DNA of 64,000 bases, from NCBI GenBank assembly GCA_023423895.1, contig JAFAER010000160.1, positions 1 through 64,000 on the forward strand. The letters run 5' to 3'. This DNA comes from Pseudomonadota bacterium. Its GTDB lineage: Bacteria > Myxococcota_A > Polyangia > Polyangiales > Polyangiaceae. This document shows, one piece after another, positions 54,938-63,837 of this stretch. Each line of letters opens with the position of its first letter. Positions within the stretch are counted from its first letter, which is position 1. The position numbers and the translations under genes are program-made. The notes beneath the pieces are model-generated. The model was not told the origin of the DNA. It did no database searches and saw nothing but the letters and a program-made list of their open reading frames with translations.

Positions 54938-55378
54938 ATGGTGGGATCGAGGAAGGGACCGAACGTCGTGCTGGCCTTCGCCATGATCGCCTTCGGGGCG
55001 ACGGTCGCGTGCAGCGCTCCGCCTTCGCAGAAGACGCCTCTCCTCGTTTGCGAAGCGGGTGAGGACGGTTGCCCGAGCGAAAAGCCGAGGACCGCCAAGA
55101 AGCCGCCGAAGACGAGCGACGACGACGGACCGACGGGAACGCCGGCTCCGGCGTCACCCGCGGCTGACGACGAGGACGACGAGACGCCTCTCGACGCCGA
55201 CGCGGGGGCGGAAGAGGAGGAGCTGGGGGCCGTCTGCACGAAGCTGAAAGCGTGCTGCGGCCAGTTGAAAGCGGCCGGCTACAGCGACGCGACGTGCCTC
55301 GAGATCGTCGACACGAAGAGCGAGACCGCCTGTTCGCTCCAGCACAAGCAGTACAAGGATTTCGGCGACTGCACCTGA
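54938..55378 (+). CDS. small acidic Cys-containing lipoprotein, unknown
   Basis: 146 residues. Lipobox TVAC, then an acidic Pro/Lys/Asp linker, and a C-terminal Cys module of about 50 residues (VCTKLKACCGQLK, DATCLEIV, ETACSLQHKQYKDFGDC). It resembles small disulfide-rich domains found at the end of several myxobacterial lipoproteins. No function can be assigned. Confidence 0.65.
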   Translation: MVGSRKGPNVVLAFAMIAFGATVACSAPPSQKTPLLVCEAGEDGCPSEKPRTAKKPPKTSDDDGPTGTPAPASPAADDEDDETPLDADAGAEEEELGAVCTKLKACCGQLKAAGYSDATCLEIVDTKSETACSLQHKQYKDFGDCT

Positions 55379-55382
55379 CGCG

Positions 55383-55667
55383 TCACCGGCGCGACAGCCA
55401 TTCGACGAGCGCCACGAGCGCCGCGAGCGCGGCGAGGATGCCGCCGAGCCAGAGGCCGAGGCCGCCCCACGCGCCCGCGAGCGACCTGCCTTTCTTGCGA
55501 TCACAATCGAGGCAGATGGCCCACACCCGCGCCCCGCCTTCGGTGAGCGTGCAGCAGTCGCCGCAGACCGAACGACCACAAGAGGCGCACGGTCCGGCTG
55601 CCTCCGCGCTGCAGAACGCGCAGCGCTCGGGACCGTCGTCGCCGATCGTCTGGAGCTGTCCGCTCAC
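55383..55667 (-). CDS. zinc-ribbon/B-box-like protein with C-terminal transmembrane helix
   Basis: 94 residues from a GTG start. Two zinc-binding clusters: ERCAFCSAEAAGPCASCGR and VCGDCCTLTEGG, then ICLDCDRKKGRS, consistent with a B-box/FYVE-like or zinc-ribbon motif. A single helix ends the protein (GLGLWLGGILAALAALVALVEWL). The zinc domain would face the cytoplasm. Function unknown. The start has no strong ribosome binding site. Confidence 0.65.
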   Translation of the reverse strand: MSGQLQTIGDDGPERCAFCSAEAAGPCASCGRSVCGDCCTLTEGGARVWAICLDCDRKKGRSLAGAWGGLGLWLGGILAALAALVALVEWLSRR

Positions 55668-55754
55668 GTTTGCATCGTAGCGGATGACGCCGCGACGTGG
55701 ACGACCGAGGCGCGCCCTTGGAATGTCCGGACGGCGCGCTACGTTGAGCTCTCA

Positions 55755-56462
55755 GTGGAAGAACGTCCGCCCGAGCCGAGCTCACCGAACGCCCCGCATC
55801 GTGCACAGCGCGACTGGAGCTCGACCATCGCGCGCTTTGCATGGCCGGCGGCGTTCGTCGCGGTCGCCGCGATGGGCTTCGGCTATCTGCGCGAACCGAA
55901 GCCGCCGACGTCGGAGGTGCGGGTCGAACACGCCGGCGCCACCGTCGTCCGTGAGCTCAAGTCGCTCTCGCGGCTGGAGACCAGCTCGATGCACGTCGAG
56001 AAGGTGATCGAGCTGAAGGACCACCAGAAGCGGCTGCACGGTCTCGTCGATGCCGACGACGCTCTCCTCTTCGTGGCTGCAGGCGAGGTCGTCATCGGCG
56101 TGGACCTTTCGAAGCTGGACGACGGAGACGTGACGTCCGATCCGAACACAGGCATCGCCTACGTCGAGCTTCCAGCTCCGGAGGTCCTCTCCACACGCTT
56201 CGACGAGGCGCGCTCCTACGTCCATTCGCGGCAAACGGACATGCTCGCGCGACGCAACGAAGGTCTCGAAGGTGCAGCCCGACGCGAAGCGCTGGCGGCC
56301 TTCGCCGCGGCTGGGCGCGATCCCCGTGCGCTCGAGGCTGCGAAAGCGCAGGCGGAGCGTCAGCTGCGCTCACTCGCGAAGGCCTGGGGCGCGAAGGACC
56401 TCGTCGTCTCCTGGAAGGGACCGAAGGGCGAGATCGACGTCGTGGGCACGACGTCGAAGTGA
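55755..56462 (+). CDS. DUF4230 protein
   Basis: 235 residues from a GTG. One N-terminal helix (about 27-45: FAWPAAFVAVAAMGFGYL) is followed by the DUF4230 domain: VVRELKSLSRLETSSMHVEK, VEKVIELKDH, ALLFVAAGEVVIGVDLSKLD, then a helical segment with EVLSTRFDEARSYVHSRQT. DUF4230 proteins are membrane-anchored and of unknown function. It is divergent from the zinc-ribbon gene, 87 bp away. Confidence 0.85.
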   Translation: MEERPPEPSSPNAPHRAQRDWSSTIARFAWPAAFVAVAAMGFGYLREPKPPTSEVRVEHAGATVVRELKSLSRLETSSMHVEKVIELKDHQKRLHGLVDADDALLFVAAGEVVIGVDLSKLDDGDVTSDPNTGIAYVELPAPEVLSTRFDEARSYVHSRQTDMLARRNEGLEGAARREALAAFAAAGRDPRALEAAKAQAERQLRSLAKAWGAKDLVVSWKGPKGEIDVVGTTSK

Positions 56463-56654
56463 CGCGCGCCGCCACGGCTCGTCGGAACCGGGGCCGAGCT
56501 CGCCAAGGTCGAGCGGCGGCTTCTTCCACTCGCGATCGGCGAGAGCGGGGCTGATTCGGGGAGCGATGAGCCTCGACGAGGGTGTGCGCCTTGCGGCTCG
56601 GGTCGCACTCGACGGCTGGGCATTTTCGTGGCGGCGGTTTTGCGTTCCCAGGCT

Positions 56655-56791
56655 ATAAGGTCCGCCTCCTTAGCCTTTGCCAGCGCGCTAGACGCTGTGG
56701 TCTGACCGCGAAGACCTGCTTAGTTCCGAGGTAAGCGTTTTCTGCCGAGCCAAGTGAAACCGCCGGTACTGCGGCGGCATCGACATCAAGG
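56655..56791 (+). ncRNA. structured leader or small RNA upstream of glutamate-cysteine ligase
   Basis: A -10-like TATAAG (56654-56659) is followed by about 130 nt with several perfect hairpins: AGCG-CGCT (56682-56696), GGTCT-GACCGCGA-AGACC (56699-56716) and CCGCCG-GTACTG-CGGCGG (56760-56777), the last ending 14 nt before the ATG. CTGCGGCGGCATC near the end recalls the 3' part of proteobacterial 6S RNA, but length and the rest do not settle that. Could also be a leader controlling gshA. The upstream 56463-56654 stretch shows nothing else. Class unassigned. Confidence 0.35.
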
Positions 56792-58165
56792 ATGGCCAGC
56801 GTCGTGACCGTGGAGACCCTGAGCGACAAGCCGATCGCGTCGTACGACGACCTCCTGTCCCTCTTCCATGCGGCCATCAAGCCGGCGTCCGAGCATCGCG
56901 TCGGCGCCGAGATGGAGAAGTTCGGCGTCTTCGAGGACGGCCGGCCGATCCCGTACGAAGGCGAAGGCGGCGTTCGCGCGGTGCTCGAGGGCCTCGCCAA
57001 GAGTGGCTGGACACCCGAGGCCGAGACCGAAGGTGGACCGCTCATCGCACTCCTCAAAGACGGCGCGAGCGTCACGCTGGAACCCGGCAGCCAGCTCGAG
57101 CTGTCCGGAGCGCCGCTCGTCCACGCGCACCAGATCTGCGCCGAGTTCAGGGCGCACCTCGCGGACATCGCGCCGTTCTCGCAGGAGAAGAAGATCCACT
57201 GGCTCGGGCTCGGCTTTCACCCGTTCGCGAAGCGCGAGGACTACACGATGGTCCCGAAGCAGCGCTACGCGATCATGCGCGAGTACCTGCCGACGCGCGG
57301 CAGCATGGCGCTCGACATGATGCTTCGCACCGCCACGGTGCAGGCGAACTACGACTACACGTCCGAAGCCGACGCGATGACGAAGATGCGCGTCGCCCTG
57401 AAGCTGTCGCCGCTGACGACGGCGATGTTCGCGAACTCGCCGTTCTACGAGGGGCAGCCTTTCGGCGGAAAGAGCTACCGCGCCAAGGTGTGGCTCGACA
57501 CCGACCCTGATCGATCGGGGCTCGTCCCCGCGCTCTGGAAGAAGAACGCAACGTTCGTCGACTACGTCGAGTGGGCGCTCGACGTGCCGATGTTCATGTT
57601 CAAGCGCAACGGCGAGAAGGTCGTGAACACTGGCCAGACCTTCCGCAGCTTCTGGAAGAGCGGCTACTCCGGCCACAAGCCGACGATGAACGACTGGCAG
57701 ACCCACCTGAACACGCTCTTCCCGGAGGTTCGCCTCAAGAAGACGATCGAGGTGCGGGGCGCCGACGCGCAAGGTGCGAGGCTCGCGTGCACGCTCCCGG
57801 CGCTCTGGACGGGCATCCTCTACGACGAGAAGGCGCTCTCCGCCGCCGAGGCCATGACGGCGGACTGGACCCACGACGAGGTGAATGCCTCGCGCAAGGA
57901 GGTCTGGCAGAAGGGGCTCGGCGCGAAGTTCCGAGCCGGCACGCTCCAGCCCTTCGCCGAGAAGCTCATCGAGATCGCCGAGGGCGGGCTCGAGCGCCGC
58001 GGTCATCTTTCGCCGTCGGGGAAGGACGAGCGGGCGCATCTCACGCGGCTGAAGGAGCTCGTCGCGGCCGGCCGGACGCCCGCGGACGTTCTGCTCGAGG
58101 GCATCGAGCATCACGCGAACATGCGCGCGGAGATCATCCGTCGCTGCGATCTCGGCGCGGGCTGA
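56792..58165 (+). CDS. gshA: glutamate-cysteine ligase (plant/alphaproteobacterial type)
   Basis: 457 residues, close to the usual length of this GCS2/GshA type. Diagnostic segments: HRVGAEMEKFGVF, VTLEPGSQLELSGAPLV, GLGFHPFAKRED, YLPTRGSMALDMMLRTATVQ, FANSPFYEG and HLNTLFPEVRLKKTIEVRGAD. It makes gamma-glutamylcysteine from Glu, Cys and ATP, the first step of glutathione synthesis. Starts ATG 56792 with a weak AAGG. No gshB is adjacent. A structured leader lies directly upstream. Confidence 0.9.
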   Translation: MASVVTVETLSDKPIASYDDLLSLFHAAIKPASEHRVGAEMEKFGVFEDGRPIPYEGEGGVRAVLEGLAKSGWTPEAETEGGPLIALLKDGASVTLEPGSQLELSGAPLVHAHQICAEFRAHLADIAPFSQEKKIHWLGLGFHPFAKREDYTMVPKQRYAIMREYLPTRGSMALDMMLRTATVQANYDYTSEADAMTKMRVALKLSPLTTAMFANSPFYEGQPFGGKSYRAKVWLDTDPDRSGLVPALWKKNATFVDYVEWALDVPMFMFKRNGEKVVNTGQTFRSFWKSGYSGHKPTMNDWQTHLNTLFPEVRLKKTIEVRGADAQGARLACTLPALWTGILYDEKALSAAEAMTADWTHDEVNASRKEVWQKGLGAKFRAGTLQPFAEKLIEIAEGGLERRGHLSPSGKDERAHLTRLKELVAAGRTPADVLLEGIEHHANMRAEIIRRCDLGAG

Positions 58166-58184
58166 CGGCTCCGGCCATCGGCTC

Positions 58185-59237
58185 TCAACCCGGATAACGC
58201 GCTTCGCGGAAACGCTCCGCGGTGGCGACGATGAATCGCACGCGCGGGAGCGACGGGAGCACGTAGGAGCCCGGCTCGTCCGACAGCTGCTCGCCGAGCT
58301 CGCGGACGGCCGCGTCGGTGAGCCGGATGACCGCCACCTTGCGACCTTCGAGCTCCGAGACCTCGGAGCGACCGAGCTCCGGCTGCAGGACGATGTTGAC
58401 CTGCGACTGGATCACGAGGCTTCCGTCGGGGCGGCTCGTCTTCCGCGGCTCGCCGAAGAGCAGCATGGCGTTGCCGTGCGCGAGGCGTGACTTCGCCGAC
58501 GTGCGAACGGCGCGGGCCGAGGACTCGTCGACGTGGATCTGGAGCTCGCCGTCGACGTCGAACCAGAGGATCGCAAGGCCGTAGAGGACGCCGGTCGACG
58601 ACCCGTCCCGCTCTCGCCCTTCGTCCACCGCGCGCACGAACTCCGGATCGCGGAGGTACGACTTGCGCTCGACGTCCATGAGCAGCAGCGGATCGCGCTC
58701 GCGGATGAGCTCGACGAGCGCGGCGGGGTCCCAGGCTTGGAGCGCCTCGTATTCGCCGCGCGTGAGGCCGACCATCTGGAGAAAGCTGAAGCTGCCGTTT
58801 GCCGAGCGCGCGGGCACCAGCTCGATGTCGTCGACGAACACGAGCGCCGCGATCTCGTCGTCGCTCGTCGCCTGCCACATCGGCATGTGGTGGTACGGCT
58901 CGAGGAACGAGACCTTGTCCGACAGGTAGTGGGCGATGTTCTGCATCCAGCTCACCACCCAACCGAAATCGGGCTCGTCCGTCCTGGCCGGAAGGCGGCA
59001 GGTCACCTCGAATCCCCAACCGGAGACCTCGGGGTTCTCCCCCACCTTCTCTCCGAGCTCGGTGAACCCTCGGCTCACGACCAGCCAGTGAGGGACGGGC
59101 TCTTCGACGCGCGTCGCGATGCACCCTGCCAAGGCGCCCTTGCCCTCGCCCGGGAGCTCGACGCGCAGAGGCTCCCCACCGGGATGAGCGGCAAGGAGCG
59201 CCCCTTCGATCGCCGTCTCACCGTCCGGCTCGAACAT
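58185..59237 (-). CDS. suppressor-of-fused (SUFU) domain protein
   Basis: 350 residues. SUFU-like features: HWLVVSRGFTELGEK, VSGWGFEVTCRLP, GWVVSWMQNIAHYL, FLEPYHHMPMWQ and a following VFVDDIEL / FLQMVGLTRGEYEALQAW stretch. Bacterial SUFU proteins are often linked to toxin immunity, but no toxin is adjacent here. The start at 59237 was chosen because it begins the SUFU part and overlaps the trpF end by 20 bp. So it is coupled to trpF, an unusual neighbour. Confidence 0.85.
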   Translation of the reverse strand: MFEPDGETAIEGALLAAHPGGEPLRVELPGEGKGALAGCIATRVEEPVPHWLVVSRGFTELGEKVGENPEVSGWGFEVTCRLPARTDEPDFGWVVSWMQNIAHYLSDKVSFLEPYHHMPMWQATSDDEIAALVFVDDIELVPARSANGSFSFLQMVGLTRGEYEALQAWDPAALVELIRERDPLLLMDVERKSYLRDPEFVRAVDEGRERDGSSTGVLYGLAILWFDVDGELQIHVDESSARAVRTSAKSRLAHGNAMLLFGEPRKTSRPDGSLVIQSQVNIVLQPELGRSEVSELEGRKVAVIRLTDAAVRELGEQLSDEPGSYVLPSLPRVRFIVATAERFREARYPG

Positions 59238-59841
59238 GGGCCTCCGCGACGAAGCGTCGGATTGCGTCGTGATCCTTGACCCCCGGCTCGTGCTCGACGC
59301 CGCTCGCCACGTCGACACACCACGGCTCGACCGCGCGCACGGCCTCGCCGACGTTCTCGGGGCGAAGTCCCCCGGCGAGCGTGAGGCGTCGTTCCCGGGC
59401 GAGCGCTTTCACGAGGAACCAGTCGAACGTCTCGCCCGTGCCTCCGAGCGCGCCCGCCACCTTCGCGTCGGCGAGCAGGTAGTCGCCGTCGTACGTGCGC
59501 GCGAGCTCCACGTCGGCCGCGGTGGCGATGCGAACGGCCTTGTAGGCGTGAGGCAGAAGAGGACGGAGTACCTCCGGAGGCTCGTCGCCGTGGAGCTGCA
59601 GGCACCCGAGCTCGGCGTCGGCAGCGAGCTCGCGCATCGCCGCGACGTCGAGGTCGGCGACCACGCCGACGACGAGCACGTTCGACGAGCGGACGGCCCG
59701 AGAGATCTCGCGTGCTCGCTCGACGGTGACCCGACGCGGAGAGCTCGGGACGAAGTTCAAACCGATGGCGCTGACGCGTGCTTCGATGCAGGCGAGCGCG
59801 TCGGCGACGCTTGTGACCCCGCAGACCTTGACGTGCACCAT
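59218..59841 (-). CDS. trpF: phosphoribosylanthranilate isomerase
   Basis: 207 residues: a complete TIM-barrel TrpF with HVKVCGVTS (catalytic Cys 7), IGLNFVPSSPR, LGCLQLHGDEPP, LLADAKVAGALGGTGETFDW, AGGLRPENVGEAV and DVASGVEHEPGVKD (catalytic Asp). It converts PRA to CdRP in tryptophan synthesis. No other trp genes lie in the window. Start ATG 59841. Its 3' end overlaps the SUFU gene start. Confidence 0.93.
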   Translation of the reverse strand: MVHVKVCGVTSVADALACIEARVSAIGLNFVPSSPRRVTVERAREISRAVRSSNVLVVGVVADLDVAAMRELAADAELGCLQLHGDEPPEVLRPLLPHAYKAVRIATAADVELARTYDGDYLLADAKVAGALGGTGETFDWFLVKALARERRLTLAGGLRPENVGEAVRAVEPWCVDVASGVEHEPGVKDHDAIRRFVAEAHVRAGR

Positions 59842-59868
59842 ATCACCCTGCCGCCACCCTTGCCGCCC

Positions 59869-60309
59869 TCACGTCGAGGAGGGCGCGTTCGGGATCGAGG
59901 AGCTCGGTGGGGACGAGTCGATACCGAGCAGCTCCCGAACCTTCGCGATGACCTGCGGAGCCTGGATGGGCTTCGTGATGTACGCGTTCGCGCCGAGCGC
60001 GAGCGCCCGCTGGCGATCTTCCTCGGCGCTCTCCGTCGTGATGATCACGATCGGAACGTCCTTGTGCACCGGATCCGTCCGGACACGTTTCACCAGCTTG
60101 AGGCCATCCATGATCGGCATGTTGATGTCGGTCAGGATGATGTCGAACTTGCCGGCGGCGAGCTTCTTGAGCCCGTCGACGCCGTCGTCGGCCTCGGTGA
60201 CCTTGATCTGTTTCACTCGGGACAGCGCGAACACGAGCAGCTGCCGCATCATCGGGGAGTCCTCGACGATGAGGCAGTGGTACTCGGATGGCGAGGAGTT
60301 CGGAGCCAC
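59869..60309 (-). CDS. CheY-like single-domain response regulator
   Basis: 146 residues from a GTG at 60309. Receiver domain: IVEDSP acidic pocket, LTDINMPIMDG phospho-acceptor, IITTES switch Thr and ITKPIQ Lys. A short Ser/Pro tail (SSPPSSSIPNAP) follows. No kinase is adjacent; it precedes trpF by 27 bp on the same strand. Confidence 0.9.
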   Translation of the reverse strand: MAPNSSPSEYHCLIVEDSPMMRQLLVFALSRVKQIKVTEADDGVDGLKKLAAGKFDIILTDINMPIMDGLKLVKRVRTDPVHKDVPIVIITTESAEEDRQRALALGANAYITKPIQAPQVIAKVRELLGIDSSPPSSSIPNAPSST

Positions 60310-60418
60310 GGCAGGACCACGTTACCGTAAAGTGTCGGCGGACGGCGAGCGTGGTCTGAAGCTCGGCTGCGCGGATGCCGCGGCGGTGGCCACTATCTCG
60401 ACGAGCTCGATGAGGGGC

Positions 60419-61477
60419 TCAGGCCTGATCGAGCCATGCACGGAGCTCGGAGCCGAGGATCCGAGGCGCGCGCCGGAGCGCGGCGAGGTCGGAGCTCCCG
60501 GTGAGGAGCATCACCGCACGCAGCTCGTTCTCGACGCCTTCGAGGAAGTGCACGGCGCCAGCGCGCCCGCCGTGCGTGAGCGCCTTGAGCGCCGGGCGTG
60601 CGATGCCGGCGGCGCTCGCTCCGAGCGCGATCGCACGAGCCACGTCGAGGCCCGTCGCGACGCCGCCCGTCGCGATGATGGTCTCGAAGCCCAGCGGCGC
60701 GAGCGCACCAACGGACGCCGCCGTCGGGATCCCCCAGTCCCAGAGCAGCTCGCCGAGCGAGCGCGCGCTTGCGTCGTTCGCGGCCGCGGCCCGCTTCGTC
60801 TCCACGGCGACCCAGGAGGTCCCGCCGGCACCGGAGACGTCGACGTGCCGGACACCGATCTCACGGAGCCGCCTGCCGACGTGGCTCGAGATCCCGCAGC
60901 CCGTCTCCTTGACGACGACGGGGACGGGGAGCTCGGTGGCGAGGCGGCGGATCGTGTCGAGCCCGCCACGGAAATCGCGATCGCCGCCGGGCTGGACGAG
61001 CTCCATCGCCGGGTTCAGGTGAATGCAGAGCGCGTCCGCACGCACGCTCTGCACGAGCGCGAGGACCTCCTCCGTCTTCATCTCGCGGGCCTGCACGACG
61101 CCGATGTTGCCGAGGACGAGCGTCGTCGGAGCGACCTCGCGGACGGCATAGGTCGGGACCGCTTCGGCGCGGACGTGCATCGCGCGCTGGCTCCCGAGGC
61201 CGAAGCCGTAGCCTCGCTCCTCCGCGATCGACGACAGCTCGCGGTTCACGCGCGCGGCCTCTTCCGTGCCGCCGGTCATCGCGGCGATGACGATCGGCGC
61301 TCGCAGCCTCTTGCCGAGGATGGTCGTCGAAAGATCGAGCGCGTTCGTGTCGAGGTCCGGCAGCGCGTCGTGGATGAAACGCACCTGCTCGAGGAGCGTG
61401 GTCTTGTCCTTGAAGGCGACCTCGTCAGTCGCACATAGGGCGAGGTGATCTGCCTTGCGCTGCCCGATGGACGTCAT
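60419..61477 (-). CDS. fni: type 2 isopentenyl-diphosphate isomerase
   Basis: 352 residues. FMN/NADPH-dependent IDI-2: starts MTSIGQRKADHLALC, with FIHDALPDLD, PIVIAAMTGGTEEA, GLGSQRAMH, LCIHLNPAMELVQPGGD, VVVKETGCGIS, VDVSGAGGTSW and GGVATGLDVARA. It interconverts IPP and DMAPP, following the mevalonate pathway found next door. AGGAAAGG precedes the start. It is divergent from the polyprenyl synthase/mevalonate kinase/MvaD operon. Confidence 0.95.
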   Translation of the reverse strand: MTSIGQRKADHLALCATDEVAFKDKTTLLEQVRFIHDALPDLDTNALDLSTTILGKRLRAPIVIAAMTGGTEEAARVNRELSSIAEERGYGFGLGSQRAMHVRAEAVPTYAVREVAPTTLVLGNIGVVQAREMKTEEVLALVQSVRADALCIHLNPAMELVQPGGDRDFRGGLDTIRRLATELPVPVVVKETGCGISSHVGRRLREIGVRHVDVSGAGGTSWVAVETKRAAAANDASARSLGELLWDWGIPTAASVGALAPLGFETIIATGGVATGLDVARAIALGASAAGIARPALKALTHGGRAGAVHFLEGVENELRAVMLLTGSSDLAALRRAPRILGSELRAWLDQA

Positions 61478-61619
61478 CGCGTTTGCCTTTCCTCGCTCGA
61501 AGATGCCGCAGGCCCGAGCGCCGTTGCCGCGCGCCCGAGGTGGCGCTCGCCAGCTGCTACATTCTTCAAAGAAAACTGAAACATGCTGATTTTGATGGCG
61601 AATTTTTCTGGCGGGGCGA

Positions 61620-61648
61620 TTGACACGCGTCGAGCGCAACCCTAAGAC
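61620..61648 (+). promoter_or_regulatory. candidate sigma-70-type promoter for the isoprenoid operon
   Basis: TTGACA (61620-61625), 17-bp spacer and TAAGAC (61643-61648), with an AT-rich tract upstream (61560-61610). The predicted transcript would start near 61655, giving a 5' untranslated leader of about 150 nt before the synthase ATG at 61808. Confidence 0.5.
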
Positions 61649-61807
61649 TTGCCGCGGAATGAGACGCTCGCCGCACCCGGCGCACGAACCACACAGTCCC
61701 ATACAGTCCGAGCACGTGCCGAGGCGAGCCGTTCAAGTCTCGACCGCGACCGTTCGGTGCGGCGAGACTGGCACATGGAATTCGTGGAGTCCATGGAAGG
61801 TAGCGCA

Positions 61808-62863
61808 ATGAGCTTTTCGAACGCCGCCGAGTTCGGCGCGCTGCTGACCGACGTTCGCGGGCGTGTCGACGAGCGCCTTGCAGAATGGCTTCGCCCGCGA
61901 CTCGCCGCGGCGACTGCGATCAGCGAGGAGGTCGGCGCCGTCGCCGCCGCCGTGAACGAGCTCGCGCTTCGTGGCGGCAAGCGCATGCGGGCCGCGCTCG
62001 TCGCTGCGGGTTATGGCTCTCACGCATGGGTCGGCGTCTGCGAGCCGGCGATGATGGCCGTCGAGCTGCTCCAGACGTACCTCCTCATCCACGACGACTG
62101 GATGGACGACGACCCCGTTCGCCGCGGCGGTCCGTCGGTGCACATGCTCCTGCGCGAGAAGCTCGGCACGCGCACGCTCGGAGATGCTGCTGCGATCCTC
62201 GCCGGCGATCTCGCCTCCGGCTATGCGCAGTCGGTCCTGCTCGAGACGCAGCTCCCGCCGGAGCGCGTACTGAGGGCGATGCAGGCGTTCGCGCGCACGC
62301 AGGTCGACGTCGTGACGGGGCAGCTCGCGGAGATGCGCGCAGCGGTTCGCACGGGGCCGCTGCCGAGCGTCGAGACGATCCACGCGCTCAAGACCGCGAG
62401 CTACACCGTGACAGGCCCGCTGCTGCTTGGCGCCACGCTCGCGGGCGCCGACGACGCACGTTGCGCCGAGCTCGAGCGCTTCGGCCGCCCGCTTGGGATT
62501 GCGTTCCAGCTGCGGGACGACCTGCTCGGCGTGTTCGGCGACCCCACCGCGACGGGCAAGCCGGTGTGGAACGACATCCGCCAGGGCAAGCGGACCACGC
62601 TCGTCACCGAGCTGCGCGGCGATCCTCGCGCGGAGGCAGTGCTCGCGCGTGCGTTCGGAAAGCTCGACGCCACGCACGAAGATCTGGAGGCCGTCGTCCG
62701 AGTCATGGAGCAGTCTGGTGCACGGGGTCGGGTCGAGGCGCGCATCCGCGAGCTCTGCGAGGAGGCGCGCCGGGTGCTCGACGCGATGTCGCCCACGCTC
62801 AGCGTCGAAGGTCGCGCGTGGCTGGGTGGGGCCATCGCCGCCCTCGGAGAGCGCTCCTCATGA
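61808..62863 (+). CDS. polyprenyl (farnesyl/geranylgeranyl-type) diphosphate synthase
   Basis: 351 residues. First Asp-rich motif DDWMDDD at 96-102 with RRGGPS after it, FQLRDDLLGVFGD as the second motif, and GGKRMR early. A Tyr sits five residues before the first motif, which favours short products (C15-C20), though that is only a rule of thumb. It condenses IPP with allylic diphosphates. The start ATG 61808 has GAAGG upstream; upstream in-frame Met codons at 61775 and 61793 are less convincing. It overlaps the mevalonate kinase gene (ATGA). Confidence 0.92.
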   Translation: MSFSNAAEFGALLTDVRGRVDERLAEWLRPRLAAATAISEEVGAVAAAVNELALRGGKRMRAALVAAGYGSHAWVGVCEPAMMAVELLQTYLLIHDDWMDDDPVRRGGPSVHMLLREKLGTRTLGDAAAILAGDLASGYAQSVLLETQLPPERVLRAMQAFARTQVDVVTGQLAEMRAAVRTGPLPSVETIHALKTASYTVTGPLLLGATLAGADDARCAELERFGRPLGIAFQLRDDLLGVFGDPTATGKPVWNDIRQGKRTTLVTELRGDPRAEAVLARAFGKLDATHEDLEAVVRVMEQSGARGRVEARIRELCEEARRVLDAMSPTLSVEGRAWLGGAIAALGERSS

Positions 62864-63837
62864 GCACGCAAGGAACGGCGCGCGGCAAGGTCATCCTCTT
62901 CGGTGAGCACGCGGTCGTCTACGGCATCCCGGCGATCGCCGTCGGCATCGAACGAGGCGCGCGCGCCACGGCGACGCGAACCGAAGCTGGGCCGAGCACG
63001 CTGCGCGTCCGCGACTGGAACATCAGCGTGCGCGACGACGACGACGAGACGCCGCTCGCGCGCGCGTTCCGCGACCTCTTGCGCGTGACCCGCGAGTCCG
63101 GCGTCACGGTCGGTCCCGTCTCCGTCGAGGCCGCTGCGGATCTGCCGCCGGGCGGAGGCCTTGGTTGCTCCGCCGCGCTCGGTGTTGCCGTCGCTCGCGC
63201 GCTCGACCCCGATGCGCCCGGCGAGACGATTGCCGATCGCGCCGGAGCGTGGGAGCGGGTCTTCCACGGCAATCCCTCCGGCGTCGACGCCGCGGTGTCG
63301 GCGCTCGGCGGTTGTGTCCTCTTCGAACGCGGCGCTGCCTCGGAGAAGCCGACGATCTCGCGCATCCGCGTGCCGTCCGTCTTCCACCTCTGCGTCGGCA
63401 ACACCGGTCAGGCGTCCAGCACGCGCTCGATGGTCGAGGCCGTCGCGCGGCTGCGCGAGCGACGCGCGGACACCACGCAGCGCACGTTCGATGCGATCCA
63501 CACGCTCGTGAAGAACGCCCGGCTCGCCATCGAGGCGGCGGATCGAAACGCGATCGGCCAGCTCCTCGATCTGAACCAGATGTTGCTCTCTGGTCTGTTC
63601 GTCTCGACGCCCGAAATCGAGCAGATGTGCAGCTCGGCGCGCGCCGCGGGGGCGCTCGGCGCAAAGCTCACCGGCGCGGGCGGCGGTGGTTGCGTCGTGG
63701 CGCTCGTCGACAACCCCGATGTCGGAACGAAGGTGCTGGCCGCCTGGAAGAGCGACGGGTTCGACGGATTCCTCACGACGTACGGGTCGCCGGACGGCGG
63801 ACGCCGCGCGATCACCTTCCTGGAGAGCGCACCATGA
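62860..63837 (+). CDS. mvk: mevalonate kinase
   Basis: 325 residues, GHMP kinase family: KVILFGEHAVVYG at the start, ATP-binding PPGGGLGCSAA at 96-106, HGNPSGVDAAVS, and LTGAGGGGCVVAL near the end. It phosphorylates mevalonate to mevalonate-5-phosphate. It overlaps the synthase stop (ATGA) and the decarboxylase start (ATGA), so translation is coupled across all three genes. Confidence 0.93.
   Translation: MSTQGTARGKVILFGEHAVVYGIPAIAVGIERGARATATRTEAGPSTLRVRDWNISVRDDDDETPLARAFRDLLRVTRESGVTVGPVSVEAAADLPPGGGLGCSAALGVAVARALDPDAPGETIADRAGAWERVFHGNPSGVDAAVSALGGCVLFERGAASEKPTISRIRVPSVFHLCVGNTGQASSTRSMVEAVARLRERRADTTQRTFDAIHTLVKNARLAIEAADRNAIGQLLDLNQMLLSGLFVSTPEIEQMCSSARAAGALGAKLTGAGGGGCVVALVDNPDVGTKVLAAWKSDGFDGFLTTYGSPDGGRRAITFLESAP

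Noticed and set aside
59726..61438. A 570-residue plus-strand frame opposite trpF, the response regulator and fni
   Set aside because: Antisense to three genes with unmistakable family motifs.
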